From Porites lobata (taxonomy: Eukaryota > Cnidaria > Anthozoa > Scleractinia > Poritidae), in assembly GCA_942486035.1 (NCBI GenBank), contig CALNXK010000030.1, forward strand, positions 569,001-633,000: DNA of 64,000 bases. Direction: 5' to 3'. The notes under the pieces were generated by a model. The model was given only the letters and a program-made list of their open reading frames with translations. It did not search any database and was not told the DNA's origin. Shown here piece by piece: positions 12,101 through 24,770 of this stretch; position 1 is the first letter of the stretch; every line of letters begins with the position of its first letter. The position numbers and the translations under genes were made by a program.

Positions 12101-15100
12101 ATTGTCTAGTAACATAACGGTTAACAGGGTTTGTTTATTGTTTGACAATGGTGAGACGTAGGATAAAATGATAAAGTCTGTCATAAACAAACCATGATGA
12201 ACAAAATCTCTCATGATATTATCAACTGCATAAGGTGTTTGTTTGATCCTAGCAAGGGTAATGGACATACCTCCTTTTTGAGGAAAGCCACAAAGCCATA
12301 TCCTTTAGATTTCCCAGAAGCAGTATCTTTCACAACACGGCAATCCCTAATTAAGAACATTCAAAGAACAAGAGTAGAGTGAACACTATCAATGGTACAA
12401 TTTAACAATACTGGAAAAAGAAAAGAAACAAAATGATAAAGCTCCTAAATCAAATTAGCAAAAGGTTAAATAATTCCTCTAACCCAGTAGTCTTACTTTA
12501 AACACTACAAGCTCATAGGTTCTTAGTAGTATCATCAGAAATAACGTCATCATTTTCAGATTTACTATAACACACCCTAACTTTCAATACACATCAAAGA
12601 GTGAAGTAATCCTTTTGAAAACTACAGAAAAAGTTTCTTTATGAGTGGTAAATTTCTGTGTACATGTATACTTCACTAATCTTAAACCTCAATTAATTTA
12701 GAAGATAAAAAAGAAAAACAAGCAAGGAAAATGGCATACATCGCCTTGAGCGGGAGGCAATTAGTGCACATTCATCTGTATTCAAGCAAATAAGTAAGTG
12801 TTATTACACATGATAGAGCAAGCATGGATAAAAATATAAAAACATCAACTCAAATTAATCCTTCAAACATCTTTAAAGCATCAAACACATCTAAGGAATG
12901 TTGAAGGCATGATAATACAGTAACAGAGCTTACGTTGAATCTGCCTTGAAAAGACAGTGATTTAAAGGTGAGGTGCCAAATCATGATAAAAACAACTTTA
13001 AAAGAGTGAATACTAAATTAAATTGTGTGGTCTTTTTTGAAAAATTTAGGGCACAGTTTTCTTCTAAAGAGATAACAATAACCATAAAACCAAATTGAAA
13101 ATTAAGAGGACACCAAACGCTAATTCTTCAAGTGATGTCTACACCTTAGTGAATATCCAATAAGAGCAAAAAAAAAAACTGGCGACAATCTCATTTTAAC
13201 AACTAAAGGGTGGCAGGTTGTGTTTCATTTGAGCACTCCAAGGTTAAAAACATATACAATTGTATGTGTTTTCCTGGGTCAACAAAAGAAAGCTGAGATA
13301 AAAAAAGCTTGACTTACCATTCTGAACTTTGTTCAATCAACATCAATATATAATTTATATCACTCAAAACTATTTTGGACTGTGCCTCTCAGAAACAAGC
13401 AAACTCTTAAGTAGTACAAGTATTGATTTTTTCACTGCCAAAAGCTACTCAAGTGAGTATACCAGAAAAAGGAGAATAATATTAACTTGTGGTTCAATTT
13501 TATCCTTGGGTAAAATTCTATTTTCTTTTGACCCAAACATTACCAAAACCAAAAACAAAGGAAAAATTCAAATGAGCAAAAAATAAATGCTACAGTGGGT
13601 AGGCCAAAATTTCTGCTAGTGATAGCAAAATGGAGGAAACAAAAAGACAAAACATTTTTATTCATCAAGAAACATTATTAGAGTTTGCAGGTTATTGAGA
13701 AGCACAGTGTTTGTTATGTACTCTGGGACAATCAAAATCAGCAGATAATTGGATATTAATTTATGGTAAAAATATAAAAAAGTGGAAAAGACAAGAAAAG
13801 AACCTAACTGCAAGCATTCCCTTTGTTGGCATTGCATTGGTAATCACTGCAAACCAAAGACTTTGTCATTCCTGAGCTGCTATATGATATAATATTATCG
13901 AAGAGCTCAGTGTTAGGATTAATACAGCTGTAGATCAAGGGCTACAAGCAAGAACAATGGATAAATTTTTATTTTAAATTTCATTTGACCAGATTTAAGG
14001 CAAAATAAGGGGTTTGCATCACGTCACCGTGGGCAGTACGCAAGCAAACATTTTCTTATCCAGGCAAATTACTCAACATTAGGTGCCAAAAGTAACACTG
14101 AACCCAACAATAACATTAAACACACAATTGAACCTAATCTTGCGATAAATTACTGGGCTTTTTAATGACATGTGAACTTTGAAGTAAACAAATGTAACCA
14201 GCGTTTATGTTTTTGGCTTGTGTCAATCACCCTGAAGGAACCCTCAGGAAATATAGGTTTCCTTTAGTAGGTTCAAAAAGACTCGTCTGTAGGTTGTGAT
14301 AGGTTGCAATGATGATTGACAGAAGCAAAAATTGTAACCGTTGGTTAACTATTTGACTTTTGAGTTCGCCTATTATTGACAAGTGCAGTAAACTTAAGAG
14401 GCATGAAAATGCTTTTTGCAGCACGAGTGATGATTTGTGGGACAACATGCCTTTCAAGGCAATGTACATTACAACTTGCAATATAACAAGAATTGCTTTT
14501 TTGGCCAATTTTGGAGGGCACTTGTTTCACTGGCAAACTAGTTGCAAAGGGGTGGTGTTTCAGTACCTTGTCATGCAAAAGCATTTTCAAAACCTCATGT
14601 TTTAATAAGAATCACCGAGACAAAACAAGGAGATTAGTAACACTTTCAAATATATCATAAAACGTTTCGCGAAAAATGAAATATGATGTTGCACAATATT
14701 CAGAGCCAATAATCAATAAAAAAAATTGTAACTTTCAAAGAGAAGACTTAAGAAGACAAAGTCACCAATGGCAACTATGAAGAAACTGCTACTCTTGTCA
14801 GAGAAATTAAACAGTTCTCTTGTACAAAATAAGGGCTATTACCAGAAAGTTCAGATGTTTGAGGAATGTTTTGTAAGTTTTTATTGATGTTACCCAACAT
14901 AATATAACTCTACTGAATTTGTTTTCAAACAATACAAAACTTTGATACTTACGTTACAGTCCCAAAAGCAGCAAAAGCTTTATGAAGGTACTCATCATGA
15001 ATCTCTGAATCAAGGTCACCCACAAACACGTGGTAGTGATCTGCAGTGAAATGAAGAGAGTACAGTTTTTACCACTTCAGTCTTTTGATATTCATGTATT

Positions 15101-18100
15101 TAGGGTGCGAACAGGAAAAAACCGTGAACACTTGAAATATCTCAAGAATGTTTATTGTGCTATGGGCAATCACAGGACAGGCTCTAGATTAGGACACACA
15201 AACTGGCCACAAAACCACAAACTAATCAACATTGTTGCTTGAGGTTTAGTTTTCTCATGCCAGATTGGCTTTTCTCTTGCAAGACAATAACATTCCTGAG
15301 ATATTTCAAGTGTTTATGGTTTTCCCGGTTGCACTGTATTACTGTGGACCTCCAGATCAAAGACTGAAATAAATAACACATTCTAACTTTTGAGTCCACT
15401 GTACCAATGGTTTTTGGTTTAATTCCCCCTTTCCCAAAGGCCAAATCATTTCTTACACAAAATCTTTACTCATTAGCATACACTTCTAAGTCAACTCAGG
15501 TTATAAAACTGAAAATTTCTGTTTGAAATAAGCAATGTTATAAACTCAAAATTTAAAAAGAAATGTCTGGCCTAATCACCACTTTTATCACCCCAAAATT
15601 TTCACTTTCTGATGAGTGATATTAATTGCAGAGAGTGAAGTGTTGCACTGGCTGAACATGTTCGCCTAGATGGCCAAATTAGTGACATCACATGCATGTT
15701 TTATTGCCATTACTAGTAACGCCATCATGCACTATACAGTACAGAAAATGAACACAACTTGGAGGAAGTTAGGCAAATTGTCATCACAGTATTTTCTTAC
15801 ATGTTTATGAAATAATGGTGTGTCAATGAGTTTAACCACATTCATTTCGCAAGATGTGGAATGAAAGGGCTTGGCATGTAGATCCAAATACTTAATTACA
15901 GAAAACTACAGACTTCGGATGAAAAAATCAAAGAAGATTAACTAAATTTATGGCCATCACAGGAGCATTTCTGTCGACAATAACTGTGCCAAAAATGTTT
16001 ACACACAAGTTTACAAGTTGAAAATAAAGCAACTGCAGTAAATAACCATAAGCGGGAAAACTCTAAAAATTGCTGCTTTTATCTCAAGTGTTAAAGAGAC
16101 AATAAAATTATTGTTTAACCCTTTCATTACTAGGAAATTCTATGGCAAGATTACTTCTCACTCTAAAAATTGATCCAGTGCCAATGAACTGAAAACTCTT
16201 CGGCAGAATGTTTGCAAAGTACTAATTATTTCTTAAAGATTTTTCCCAAAAATTTTGGAATTTTTTGGGAGTTTTACTTTGATCACCATTTAGGGTAAAA
16301 GGGTTTAACATCCTGGAACTATTGAACAATGTCACTTGTCAATCTTGACTGGTTTTGAAGGAGAAAACTGTTCTGAATTAAGTGAAGGCTGAATTAGAAT
16401 ATTATTACCCCCAGTCACAGATCTGTCAAATAGATTGGAGATAACACCACATGCAAATTGCTGGTAAATTTAGAATCAATCAGGAGGGGCAAAGGCAGGT
16501 TAATATAAAAGAGTTAAACAAAAAAGGATTTCCATCCAAGAAACTAGAGGAAAGAAGACCATTTCATAAAGATCTATAAATCTGCAAATTGAAATAAAAA
16601 GACATTTTCTTGTCCAAGGTTTGAGTGAACACAATCAATATTTATGAGGTCACTAATAAACTTGTTCAAGCCAATGACTCAAGCAATCCTTCACCCATGA
16701 ATTTGCCTTTCTTTCTATTACAGTAAGCACAACCAGTTCATTTTTAAAGGGTCTTCTAATTCCTTTGTAAATGTAAGGGGAAAATAACCAGACTACATGC
16801 AAAATGAACCCAACTGATAACTTTAAATGAAATAAAACTCAAACATGAGATAGTTAGTCCTTAGTTTTCTGACATGATAGGTTGAATACTAATTGCAGAA
16901 AGTCTATTGATTATCTGCATGAATGATTCTGCAAGCAGAGAGATAAAACAGGAAATTTTTTGTACTTACTACTCGTATCTTTCCTCATCCCTCCAGTGTT
17001 GTTGGTAGCCCAGTTCACCTTGATAGGCTGCAGGGTAGAACAGGAAAAAAAGAGAAACAATGAATATCATACATTATTGATAACTAATTATTGATCTCCT
17101 TATTATAGCAAGCTGCCTGAAGCAGGTATTCACTCCACGATGCAGGTGGCCTGTTGTGAAAATTAGTATTGAAGTCTTAAAGAAATCCTGACCAAAAATA
17201 CACACCCTTATAACCAAAACTGACAAGTTGAACTTAGTTGGTTAAAATTTGTGATTAATACAACACAGCAGAGGATAACCTGCACACACACACACAAAAC
17301 AAAAAATTACAAGCTCTACAGAATCAATGCTGCCAAAGAACATGGACAACTGTGGGGAGAAGAAAAGGGCTTCTGTGATCTGTTCTCCAGACATGACTGA
17401 TCTGGAGGGAGACTATTGGTCAACAATGTAAACAACTTTCTCCAGAACTCCAGAACAATAATCTCTTAAAACCACTAGGAGTAAACATGTCTGAAAAGCA
17501 TAGCATCCCTGGGGTTTCTGCATTACCTTAACTGTCTTCTGCAAACACTCACATTTACTCTAATGCTTAACTGTCACCTGTTTCTCAATGCTTATTGTTA
17601 TGTACATGTGCCCTTGAAAAGTTTAAAAATCAAAGAAGAAAAATCGTACCTCATTTTATTCTTAGCTAGATAAAATTTGAATTTGAAACACTAAATCTAG
17701 AACACAATCTAGTAAACGAGCCAGTCATTTTCCAAATTAGTTTTGAAAAATAGGAAGACTGTAGACATCACTATCTTAGTTTGTTATTTCCTGAAAAAGT
17801 TCGAGAAAGTTGCTAGTCTTAGTCTCTTTATTCTCAAATTATCATATTGGCGTTTCAAACAATATTGTATCAGTTAAAAGCATACTGCTCTACAGTGTAT
17901 GTATTCATTGCTTTCAGATAAAATATATGTTGTGAGTTAGTTTTAAGTTGACTTTAGTCAGCGAGTAAATGAAATTACAAGGCAGGTGTAGTGAAATCTT
18001 TTTGGCATTCAAAATAAGAAAAATAGAAAGGGAAGAACATTTTGATGAACAAACAACTAATGTTGCCAGAGCTTCTGGTTTTTAGCTTGGACAAAAAAGG

Positions 18101-21100
18101 AAATTAGGCAAGGAATTAAAATTATCATAGCAGTAAGCAATACAGCAATGCTTCCAGTCTTTTCATTCCTAGGGTAGTTATCGGAAACATGACTGTGGTG
18201 TTGTTATAACTTTGAGTCTCTGAAGGAAACTGTATAGAGTGACCATTCAAATGAAACCTCTTCAGAAGTACTTTGATCAGGTACTATTAATTTGTTGAGT
18301 ATTTCATTGTAATAATTAAATTTGAAATTTTCTTGAGTAATGCTTTTAGCTTCCCTTGGGAGAGAACAGGTCAATGAAGGGTTTGTCCACACTATTACGT
18401 GTCTGACACCCCACTACCTCTGACTGAGGGTGGTCAATTGAGACAACGCTATACAGCAAGAGAAAGCCTTTCCCTCTTCCAGAAAGTCACAATACTCATT
18501 TTGGAACTCACTTTTACTAGTTAAACACATCTATCCAGCAATTCCTCACGTTTGTAGTCAACACTTATGGTTTCCAAAGTTACTTTCAATTTCCCTTTCC
18601 AGCTTGAATAAGCTTTGCTATGACTACAAATCTTGATGTTAAGTGAATAATGTACTATGTACGACATAATTTAATAATGAAGGTCAAGGCCACTATAACT
18701 TAACTCAATGACACAATCAACAGGTGGCACAAAAACAATTTTTGCAGGGTACAATTTTTCACAGATTTGCTCTCTGTCTGTTTAAATCACATTCCCATGT
18801 GAAACATAATCAGGGAAAATCTATTTGGTTATTGAATTTTAGTTAAACTGACTGCAAGCACAAGAATTTTTCAGGATGTGTACCAAATCCAGAATAATTT
18901 GAGAATTTGATATTTTGATTTTGATATTTTCTTTGAGCGGTGACATTAAGATTTTATCTTTGTCTTCTTCATCCTTCCTTCATGAATGAACTTGGAGGAG
19001 CAGTAGAAGGACCCACACTACTGTTCACAAAGAGTAGGAGGAGTTTCCCTGGTTGTGTGGTCTACCTCTGTGTTTGTTGTCAGGGGCTGGGTTACTCTCT
19101 ATAATGGCCTACAGTATATGCGGAAGACTACCTTGGGGCACAGCCTCCCCATATAAAACTTGTTGAGTACCCACAACCCTCCCCCCCTTCCCAGGATAGC
19201 AGCAGCCAGTGATGCCTTTGCATGCTGATGACGAGATTATTCTTCACACATAACATAAAAGACACATACTGTTGTCCTCTCATCTAAAACTATTTCCTTA
19301 TCCCCTCGCTCCACACCCAATGTTAAGCAAAATTTTTGGAGAAAAGGTGTGGCCTCTGCTGGTTGTAATGGTATATGATGCTACCAGGTATATCTTCCAA
19401 ATTGTTTGAGCTACCTTTCAGGACATGGTCAGGGCAGGAAAAAACCCAGGTGTGACTGCCAAGGGCAAGTAAATTTTGATCTTGGGCAAGTAAAAGTACA
19501 AGTTTGGTGGTCCAGTGGGCAAGTAAAATTAGCCCCAGTGTTACGGTGAATCTGTCTGAAAGTGTCAGCTTGACAAATTATAATTTCAAGAGAGGAACTA
19601 TTACAAGGCAGTGCGGTCAACTCTCCCGGATAATGTGGGAGACTCCAGAGTTTGGACCGTATCTCCTGGTCTCCAGATTAGAATCTGATATCTCCCAGAT
19701 AATCGCCAAAGGTGCTATTTCTTGTAGACTCGACTTTCCGACCATAAAATTTGAAATATTTTTCATTGTTTGAGCTACTGTTAACATGGAACATTTCCTC
19801 ATAAATTACGGCATGCTACTGTAATTTAAGCAATAATGCGTCTAAATATGAACTGTTGATGTGCTATATACGTCGATCAGAATCAACGAGCATTTTTGGC
19901 ACAAATAACGTCATTTGTCATGTGATGTGACATCATCTATCATTCCTTCCCTATCAATTCTCAATATTTGATGATGGGGGGCGTTGACAGCCCTGTGAAC
20001 ACTGCAAGATGAGTGACAAAATAAGTTGAAGGCACGAATCAACGTTAAATCCAAGTGCGCATTTGCTTGCTCATGTTACTCTTGCGATTACCATATTGGA
20101 CACAACCATTAGTTACTCTGTATCTGGCACAACATTTCAGTACCAGTAATCTTATACACTTTCTATTAATCTATAAGTTATTATAGACAGTAATGTAGAA
20201 ATAAAGATGATAAGGCATTGTGTTCCTTTCCATCGGGCAAGTAATGTGGGAATCGTTTGATCGACATTTTGATCGTGAACATTTTGTTATTCCTTTTATG
20301 GTGAAATAAATATATATTATGCGACTAGTTTTAGAATATACTTGTTTGGCATGTCTTCGTGTTAGGTTTTGATTGATTGTAAGCAAGAATTCAAGGGTTA
20401 AATTGTGATGATTAAGATTTGTACCGGTTTCGAGGATTAAAGCGTTTGAAAATTACAAAAAGCGACTTTCCGTTTCTTACAAGACGTAGTACTTAATATT
20501 TATGTGGGGGCAAGTGAAAACTGAAATTTACATGCCCGCTGACTGGGCAAGTGGATTTCATATCATTTTTTCTGCCCTGACATGTCCACATTTATTATTC
20601 AAATCTTTTACGATTCCTTTACTCACCTTGTCGAAAACATTTCGATTGTTCATTGCAAATAGAGCCTGTTCAGCTGATTCTCTGGTTTCAAATTCCACAA
20701 AGCAATATGGGTCAGTTGATCCAGTCTACACATGGAAACAAAACTGATCAGAAATATATTTAAACACAAAAACAATAAATTTAACCCATTTGCCCCTGAA
20801 CTGCCCATAACCACCTGTGCGGATCCACATCCTTTCCACTGCTTGTGACGTTATCAGTTTTAACATTTCATCTAACTTGTGCAGGAGAAAAAGATCTTTC
20901 AATCCATACCAGAATGAGTGCAATTCAGTCAAGAAGGCCCAAGAAAAAGGCAAAAAACCAAGTAATGTTGGCCGAAAACTGCCCATAAAGCAGTTTCCTT
21001 TTATCAGGAGCATACACAAGGGGTGGGCAGTGAAGCTGCGGGGAACGAGGGTGGAAACCTGAGCAAAGCAACGCTAAGAAATTGCGATTGGATCTTTGAT

Positions 21101-24100
21101 CTGGTGATTTGCTGCTTTTCACGCCTCCTCTATTGACAGCTCCTTCCTTTTTGACTATAGGCCTTTTGCAGCTAGCCGTGGTACAAAACCGCCATTCTGG
21201 AGAGCAAAAGTCACACTGGGACAAGACAAACACAGGAAATTATCATTTAAAATTATGTATGCCTTTTGTTTATCATGTTCCAGTACGACTGTTGCTCTCC
21301 AGCATGGCGGTTTTGTACCACATGAATGGCTAGCTGCAAAGGGCCTATTGACACCATTTTGCCTTCTTTTTCCTGTAAACAAACAGTGTGTCTGTTATCT
21401 GTGAGGTATTGCAAAGATGGTATCGTAATGAATCCCATGGAGCCTCCAACAAAGAGGGTTCCTCAAAGTAAGCAAGGAAAAAATAGTAAAAAGGCAAAGA
21501 AGCCTCACAATATTGTAGAATTTGCCATTCACCACTGGCTGTCACATAGAAAAACTTTGATGACGAATACAGGGCTTGAAATAATGGCCGCTCAATGCCA
21601 TGTCTGGTCAAAAGTATTTCAATGTTGTTATTTTGCCCGAGGTCTATCTCTAAGCTAATGAAGGGGGTCCAAAGACATGCAACAAGGGTTCTCCTGCCCG
21701 AGCTAATGATAAAAGATGACTAGTTGGATTTCACTAAAACATAATAGTTACTATCCCACCAAAAACAGGTTGTATCCAACCAAAAATAGGTTTGACCGGC
21801 AACAACCGCAAAATTTTTCAAGCCCACATAAAGAATATATTTTGAATGAGAATATATTTCAGATTTCACAAAGGCAATGACTAGTTAACCCAGGAAGACC
21901 TCGGCTTCCATTTGGAAACTGGAGTGCAGTTTTTGTTCACCAGGTGCTACGAAAGTTTGACTCAGCCACTGCAAAAATTGGACATCTTTGAGACTGAGAT
22001 TTTTTTGCTGAAAGATTGACAAGCAGGCAGCATATCAGGAATTTCCATTACACTGAAATGGTCAGTCAGAATACAATAACACCTCTGCAGTCATCCTTTT
22101 TCCTCTCCCTCCCCAAATCTCCCCTACTTTTTTCAATTTAATTTGCATAGTTTTACTTTTTCGCTCACCACATGTGGCTCTGAGGAAAGAAGGACAAAAA
22201 TTCCCATAAAGATCTTGTTCCACTACCCATATACCCATCCTTCCATCTAATCCTAAGATCCTTAATGCCTTCCCAAACACTTTTACACCTTAATGAAGCC
22301 TAGTAAAATAATGCCCAGCAAAAGAAAAACAAACAAGGCAAGGAAAACGATAGATATAAGAGGGGAAGAGAGAAAGTAAAAAGTAAAATTCAAGACTGCT
22401 GTAGCACTTTAAAACTCAAAAACTATCAGTAAAAATTGTACTTTCTGGATATGCCCAAACTTCAGAAGCTGATATTTTGCATCTGGAACAGAAGGCTGGA
22501 AAGTTTTCAAACTATAAATGGCATGTTGGGCAGTTTTGGCTCATTTTAGCAAGACAGTGACCAGAAATCAGCTAGGCTAGCTTCAAGAAAAGATTTTCGG
22601 CAGGAGCTAATCCATGGATTAAAGGGACAGGTTCACAATCAAGCACATGCTCATTAATTAAATTACTTTTTTTTCCAATTTATTATTAATTCTATCGGTT
22701 AATAATCCCCTCACATGTATCTCAGAGTGTATTTCAAAGTAAAAGTGTATTTCAGAGTAACCTGAAGTAGGATGGTGGAGTACTACAATCTCAAAAAAAA
22801 CTAGTAGATCATGCCAACACTATCAATGTTGAATTTATTGTTGACCCGAAGGTTTCATCCCTTGGTTGATTAATTTACAGCTATTTGCAAATATTTGAGG
22901 GGCAAACCATTTGACTTTTGAGGTGGGGCCTGGAAGACTTCTCAGAGGTTTTTTTTCCTCACAGACCAACAAGGCAGATATTTTTTCAGTCGAAAACAGT
23001 GCAAAAAAAATTGGGGGGGAGATTATATCTCCAGGATTTTTTTCTTCACTTTAATCAGGAGTGGGACGGCCTTCAAATGAGTCCTCAAGTGCATCCTGCA
23101 CTTCATGGTGGTTTAATTCTTTGTAAAATGTTTATTATTGTGCAGTGTTTTGCCAGCACTTGCACTCAATATTTAATCCACAATTGTTAAAGTTAAAGGT
23201 TGCATGTTTGAGTGTGGTACTGTGTGCTGACCTTTTCAAAAATTGATGTTATAGCAGCTACAGCATGTGCTGGCAGAAACACAGCATTTTGATAAATGAG
23301 CATGCGCTGAACTGCGAACCTGTCCCTTTAAAACATCCCTCTTCCGGACACCAGTTACCTCTATAATACCTCCCCCCCCCCACCTCCCTCCTATTATCCC
23401 TTATCAGAAAATTTTCCCAACAATCTTGTATGTTTCATTTTACACAGATTAGCCACCAGTTAAACTGGTTGTTGTTTCATACAGAAAGCAAAATATTATT
23501 AAGGAACGTGAAGGATGGGAGAGAAAGCTATTGTTTTTGCCTGATTTTTCCCCTCTCAGTTTCCCAATAAATATTAAATATAATTTTAAAATTAAGAAAT
23601 ATTTTGATTCCAAGATTTACATTTTTTAGAACTGAAAGAATTAGACCGCATATTCATGTGGCATTTTTTTTTTCGCTGAAAGAGAATTTCACTACCGGAA
23701 GTTTGGCGACACAGTTATCAGGTAAAAAACTTGTCAAATAGAAACAGTTATTACTCTTCCATAAAATAATCAGTATTTCAAACATTCTGGGCTTCCTTAT
23801 CGTATTCAGTTACAAGCACAGAAAACTAGTTTAACTCGAATTTATTTGGTATCTAGCTTGATGTGTACGCGCATGCTTATATCATGATGAATTGAAGTTC
23901 TTAGTAGAAAATTTAAGCTTACAATTATTTCAAAGGAAGCGAGGCCAAGGAAGAACTTGTTTAACACCATACTTTTTAACAGATCAGCGTCTGCCAACGA
24001 TTAGCAAGGAGCCAACATATTTAAAATGATTATGGGGCACCATTACATACAAAAAATAATAAATGACAAACATCTATTTAGAAGATAGCTTACAAGGATT

Positions 24101-24478
24101 GCCGTGGCGTCGAGAAAATGCCGGCCGGCTGATCAATTCAACTGTCTCTCTACAAAAACAAGAAATGCACTACCTACCGGGTTAATAATCTTGCATCGTA
24201 CAACCTTTCCGCATTTGGAGAAAACATCCTTGATAAACTGTTCGGTACAACGGCGATCTAAGTTCCCCACGTAGCTGAAGTTAAGGAGAATCGGAAAAAT
24301 GTTAACGACAGCGTGCAACTTCCTGAACAACAAACATTAAAGATCTCCAATTTCTTCGAAGTTTTTTTCACTTACAGACTGGTTCTCCTGTCACTTATTT
24401 CGTCCTTGAAAGAGAAAAAGGGTTCATTAGCGAGAAGAATGTGCTAAAAATTTGATTAACTTTCTTTTCACTTACCAT
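6193..24478 (-). CDS. TIA1: TIA1/TIAL1-type RNA-binding protein, three RRMs plus Q-rich tail (13 coding exons)
   Basis: Exons in transcript order: 24476-24478 (ATG only), 24376-24404, 24178-24274, 20627-20725, 16970-17027, 14953-15040, 12271-12346, 11737-11767, 11061-11123, 9918-10007, 8442-8526, 8059-8134, 6577-6642, then 6193-6339. All junctions are GT-AG and stay in frame. The product starts MDEISDRRTSLYVGNL and runs about 335 aa to TGA at 6193-6195, or longer if it splices to 4489-4649. RRM1 (about 10-83) has LYVGNL and DPYCFVEF. RRM2 (96-174) has VFVGDL, SKGYGFVAF and RTNWAARK. RRM3 (200-272) has VYVGNL and KCYGFIKF, followed by CSWGKEN and a Gln/Tyr-rich tail. The family binds U-rich RNA and acts in alternative splicing, translational silencing and stress-granule assembly; that role is inferred. 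TIA1 and TIAL1 cannot be separated by eye. The ATG alone at an exon end is unusual but keeps the frame. Confidence 0.9.
6683..7175 (-). repeat. Dispersed repeat, family with TTAAGCAACGACGGCGACGG-type ends, copy C
   Basis: Reading the minus strand, the blocks GACTGTAT, GTTCAGGAAA, TCCACAAAACGTAAAATTAG, GCAGTGAC and GTTCTCGTTGCCGTCGGCG occur in the same order as in the plus-strand copies at 48062-48583 and 62658-62987. It lies in the intron between TIA1-like exons 8059-8134 and 6577-6642. Confidence 0.7.
7346..7480. mobile_element. GC-rich MITE with GCAAGCTCTCCATTT ends
   Basis: The left arm TAGCCTGCTGGCAAGCTCTC is matched by the right arm GGAGAGCTTGCTTGCTTA read in reverse, around a CpG-rich core of TCGCG-type motifs. 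The right end is diverged and I see no clear target duplication. Confidence 0.6.
15105..15334. mobile_element. Inverted-repeat element with GTGCRACMRG ends
   Basis: The left end runs GTGCGAACAGGAAAAAACC and then ACACTTGAAATATCTCA. The right end, reverse complemented, reads GTGCAACCGGGAAAACC and then ACACTTGAAATATCTCA. The arms are about 50-60 bp. It sits in the TIA1-like intron just upstream of the exon at 14953-15040. No target duplication is evident. Confidence 0.65.
19430..20579. mobile_element. Non-autonomous hAT-like element with CAGGGCAGRAAAAAA ends
   Basis: The left end is CAGGGCAGGAAAAAA and the right end, reverse complemented, is CAGGGCAGAAAAAAT. Internal GGGCAAGTAAA-type motifs recur at 19463, 19483, 19518, 20235 and 20508. 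No transposase ORF is present. ACATG flanks both ends but not in register, so I do not call an 8-bp duplication. It lies in the TIA1-like intron between exons 20627-20725 and 16970-17027. Confidence 0.6.
21158..21347. mobile_element. MITE with TAGGCC ends and long inverted arms
   Basis: The left arm contains GCAGCTAGCC, GGTACAAAACCGCCAT and CTGGAGAGCAA. The right arm carries the same blocks inverted. The ends are TAGGCC...GGCCTA, so a TA duplication (21158-21159, 21346-21347) is possible. The arms exceed 50 bp with indels. Open frames here are by-products of the inverted repeat. Confidence 0.7.
22623..23327. mobile_element. Non-autonomous TTAA-flanked element
   Basis: The terminal inverted repeats begin AGGGACAGGTTCACA (left) and AGGGACAGGTTCGCA (right, reverse complement), followed by a shared CATGCTCATT. 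Both ends abut TTAA (22619-22622 and 23328-23331). A TTAA target is the hallmark of piggyBac-type elements, though the AGGGACAG end is not the usual piggyBac CCC start. No transposase is present. Confidence 0.65.
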
Positions 24479-24635
24479 TCTTGACTTTATCAAAAGATGG
24501 AATACCACGGAGGAAAACTGACGAGAAGCCTGTGCCTGAGTGCGCACGCACCTGAATGGCTACGTCATAAACGATGCCACTTAGAACTATGGGAAATGTT
24601 TGATCTCTCCGAGTGCTTGGGAAGCGCGCGCGATT

Positions 24636-24763
24636 CTAGCCTCCCCGCAGACGTCCGTTGGGGTTCGTTTGTCACGCATTCATTTCTCCCCCACGGTCCG
24701 TGGGGGAGAAATGAATGCGTAACAAACGAAACGAACCCCAACGGACGTCTGCGGGGAGGCTAG
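24636..24763. mobile_element. Near-perfect 128-bp hairpin MITE upstream of the TIA1-like start
   Basis: The left arm starts CTAGCCTCCCCGCAGACG and the right arm ends as its inverse. The arms are about 61-66 bp, meet at a tiny loop (CCACGGTCCGTGG) and differ by a few bases and a 5-nt indel. CGCGATT flanks both sides (24629-24635 and 24764-24770), a probable target duplication. It lies about 160 bp upstream of the TIA1-like ATG, in the presumed promoter. Confidence 0.85.
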
Positions 24764-24770
24764 CGCGATT

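Noticed and set aside
19422..20587. 8-bp target duplication for the CAGGGCAG-ended element
   Set aside because: ACATG occurs at both flanks but is offset by one base relative to the ends, so the eight bases do not match in register.
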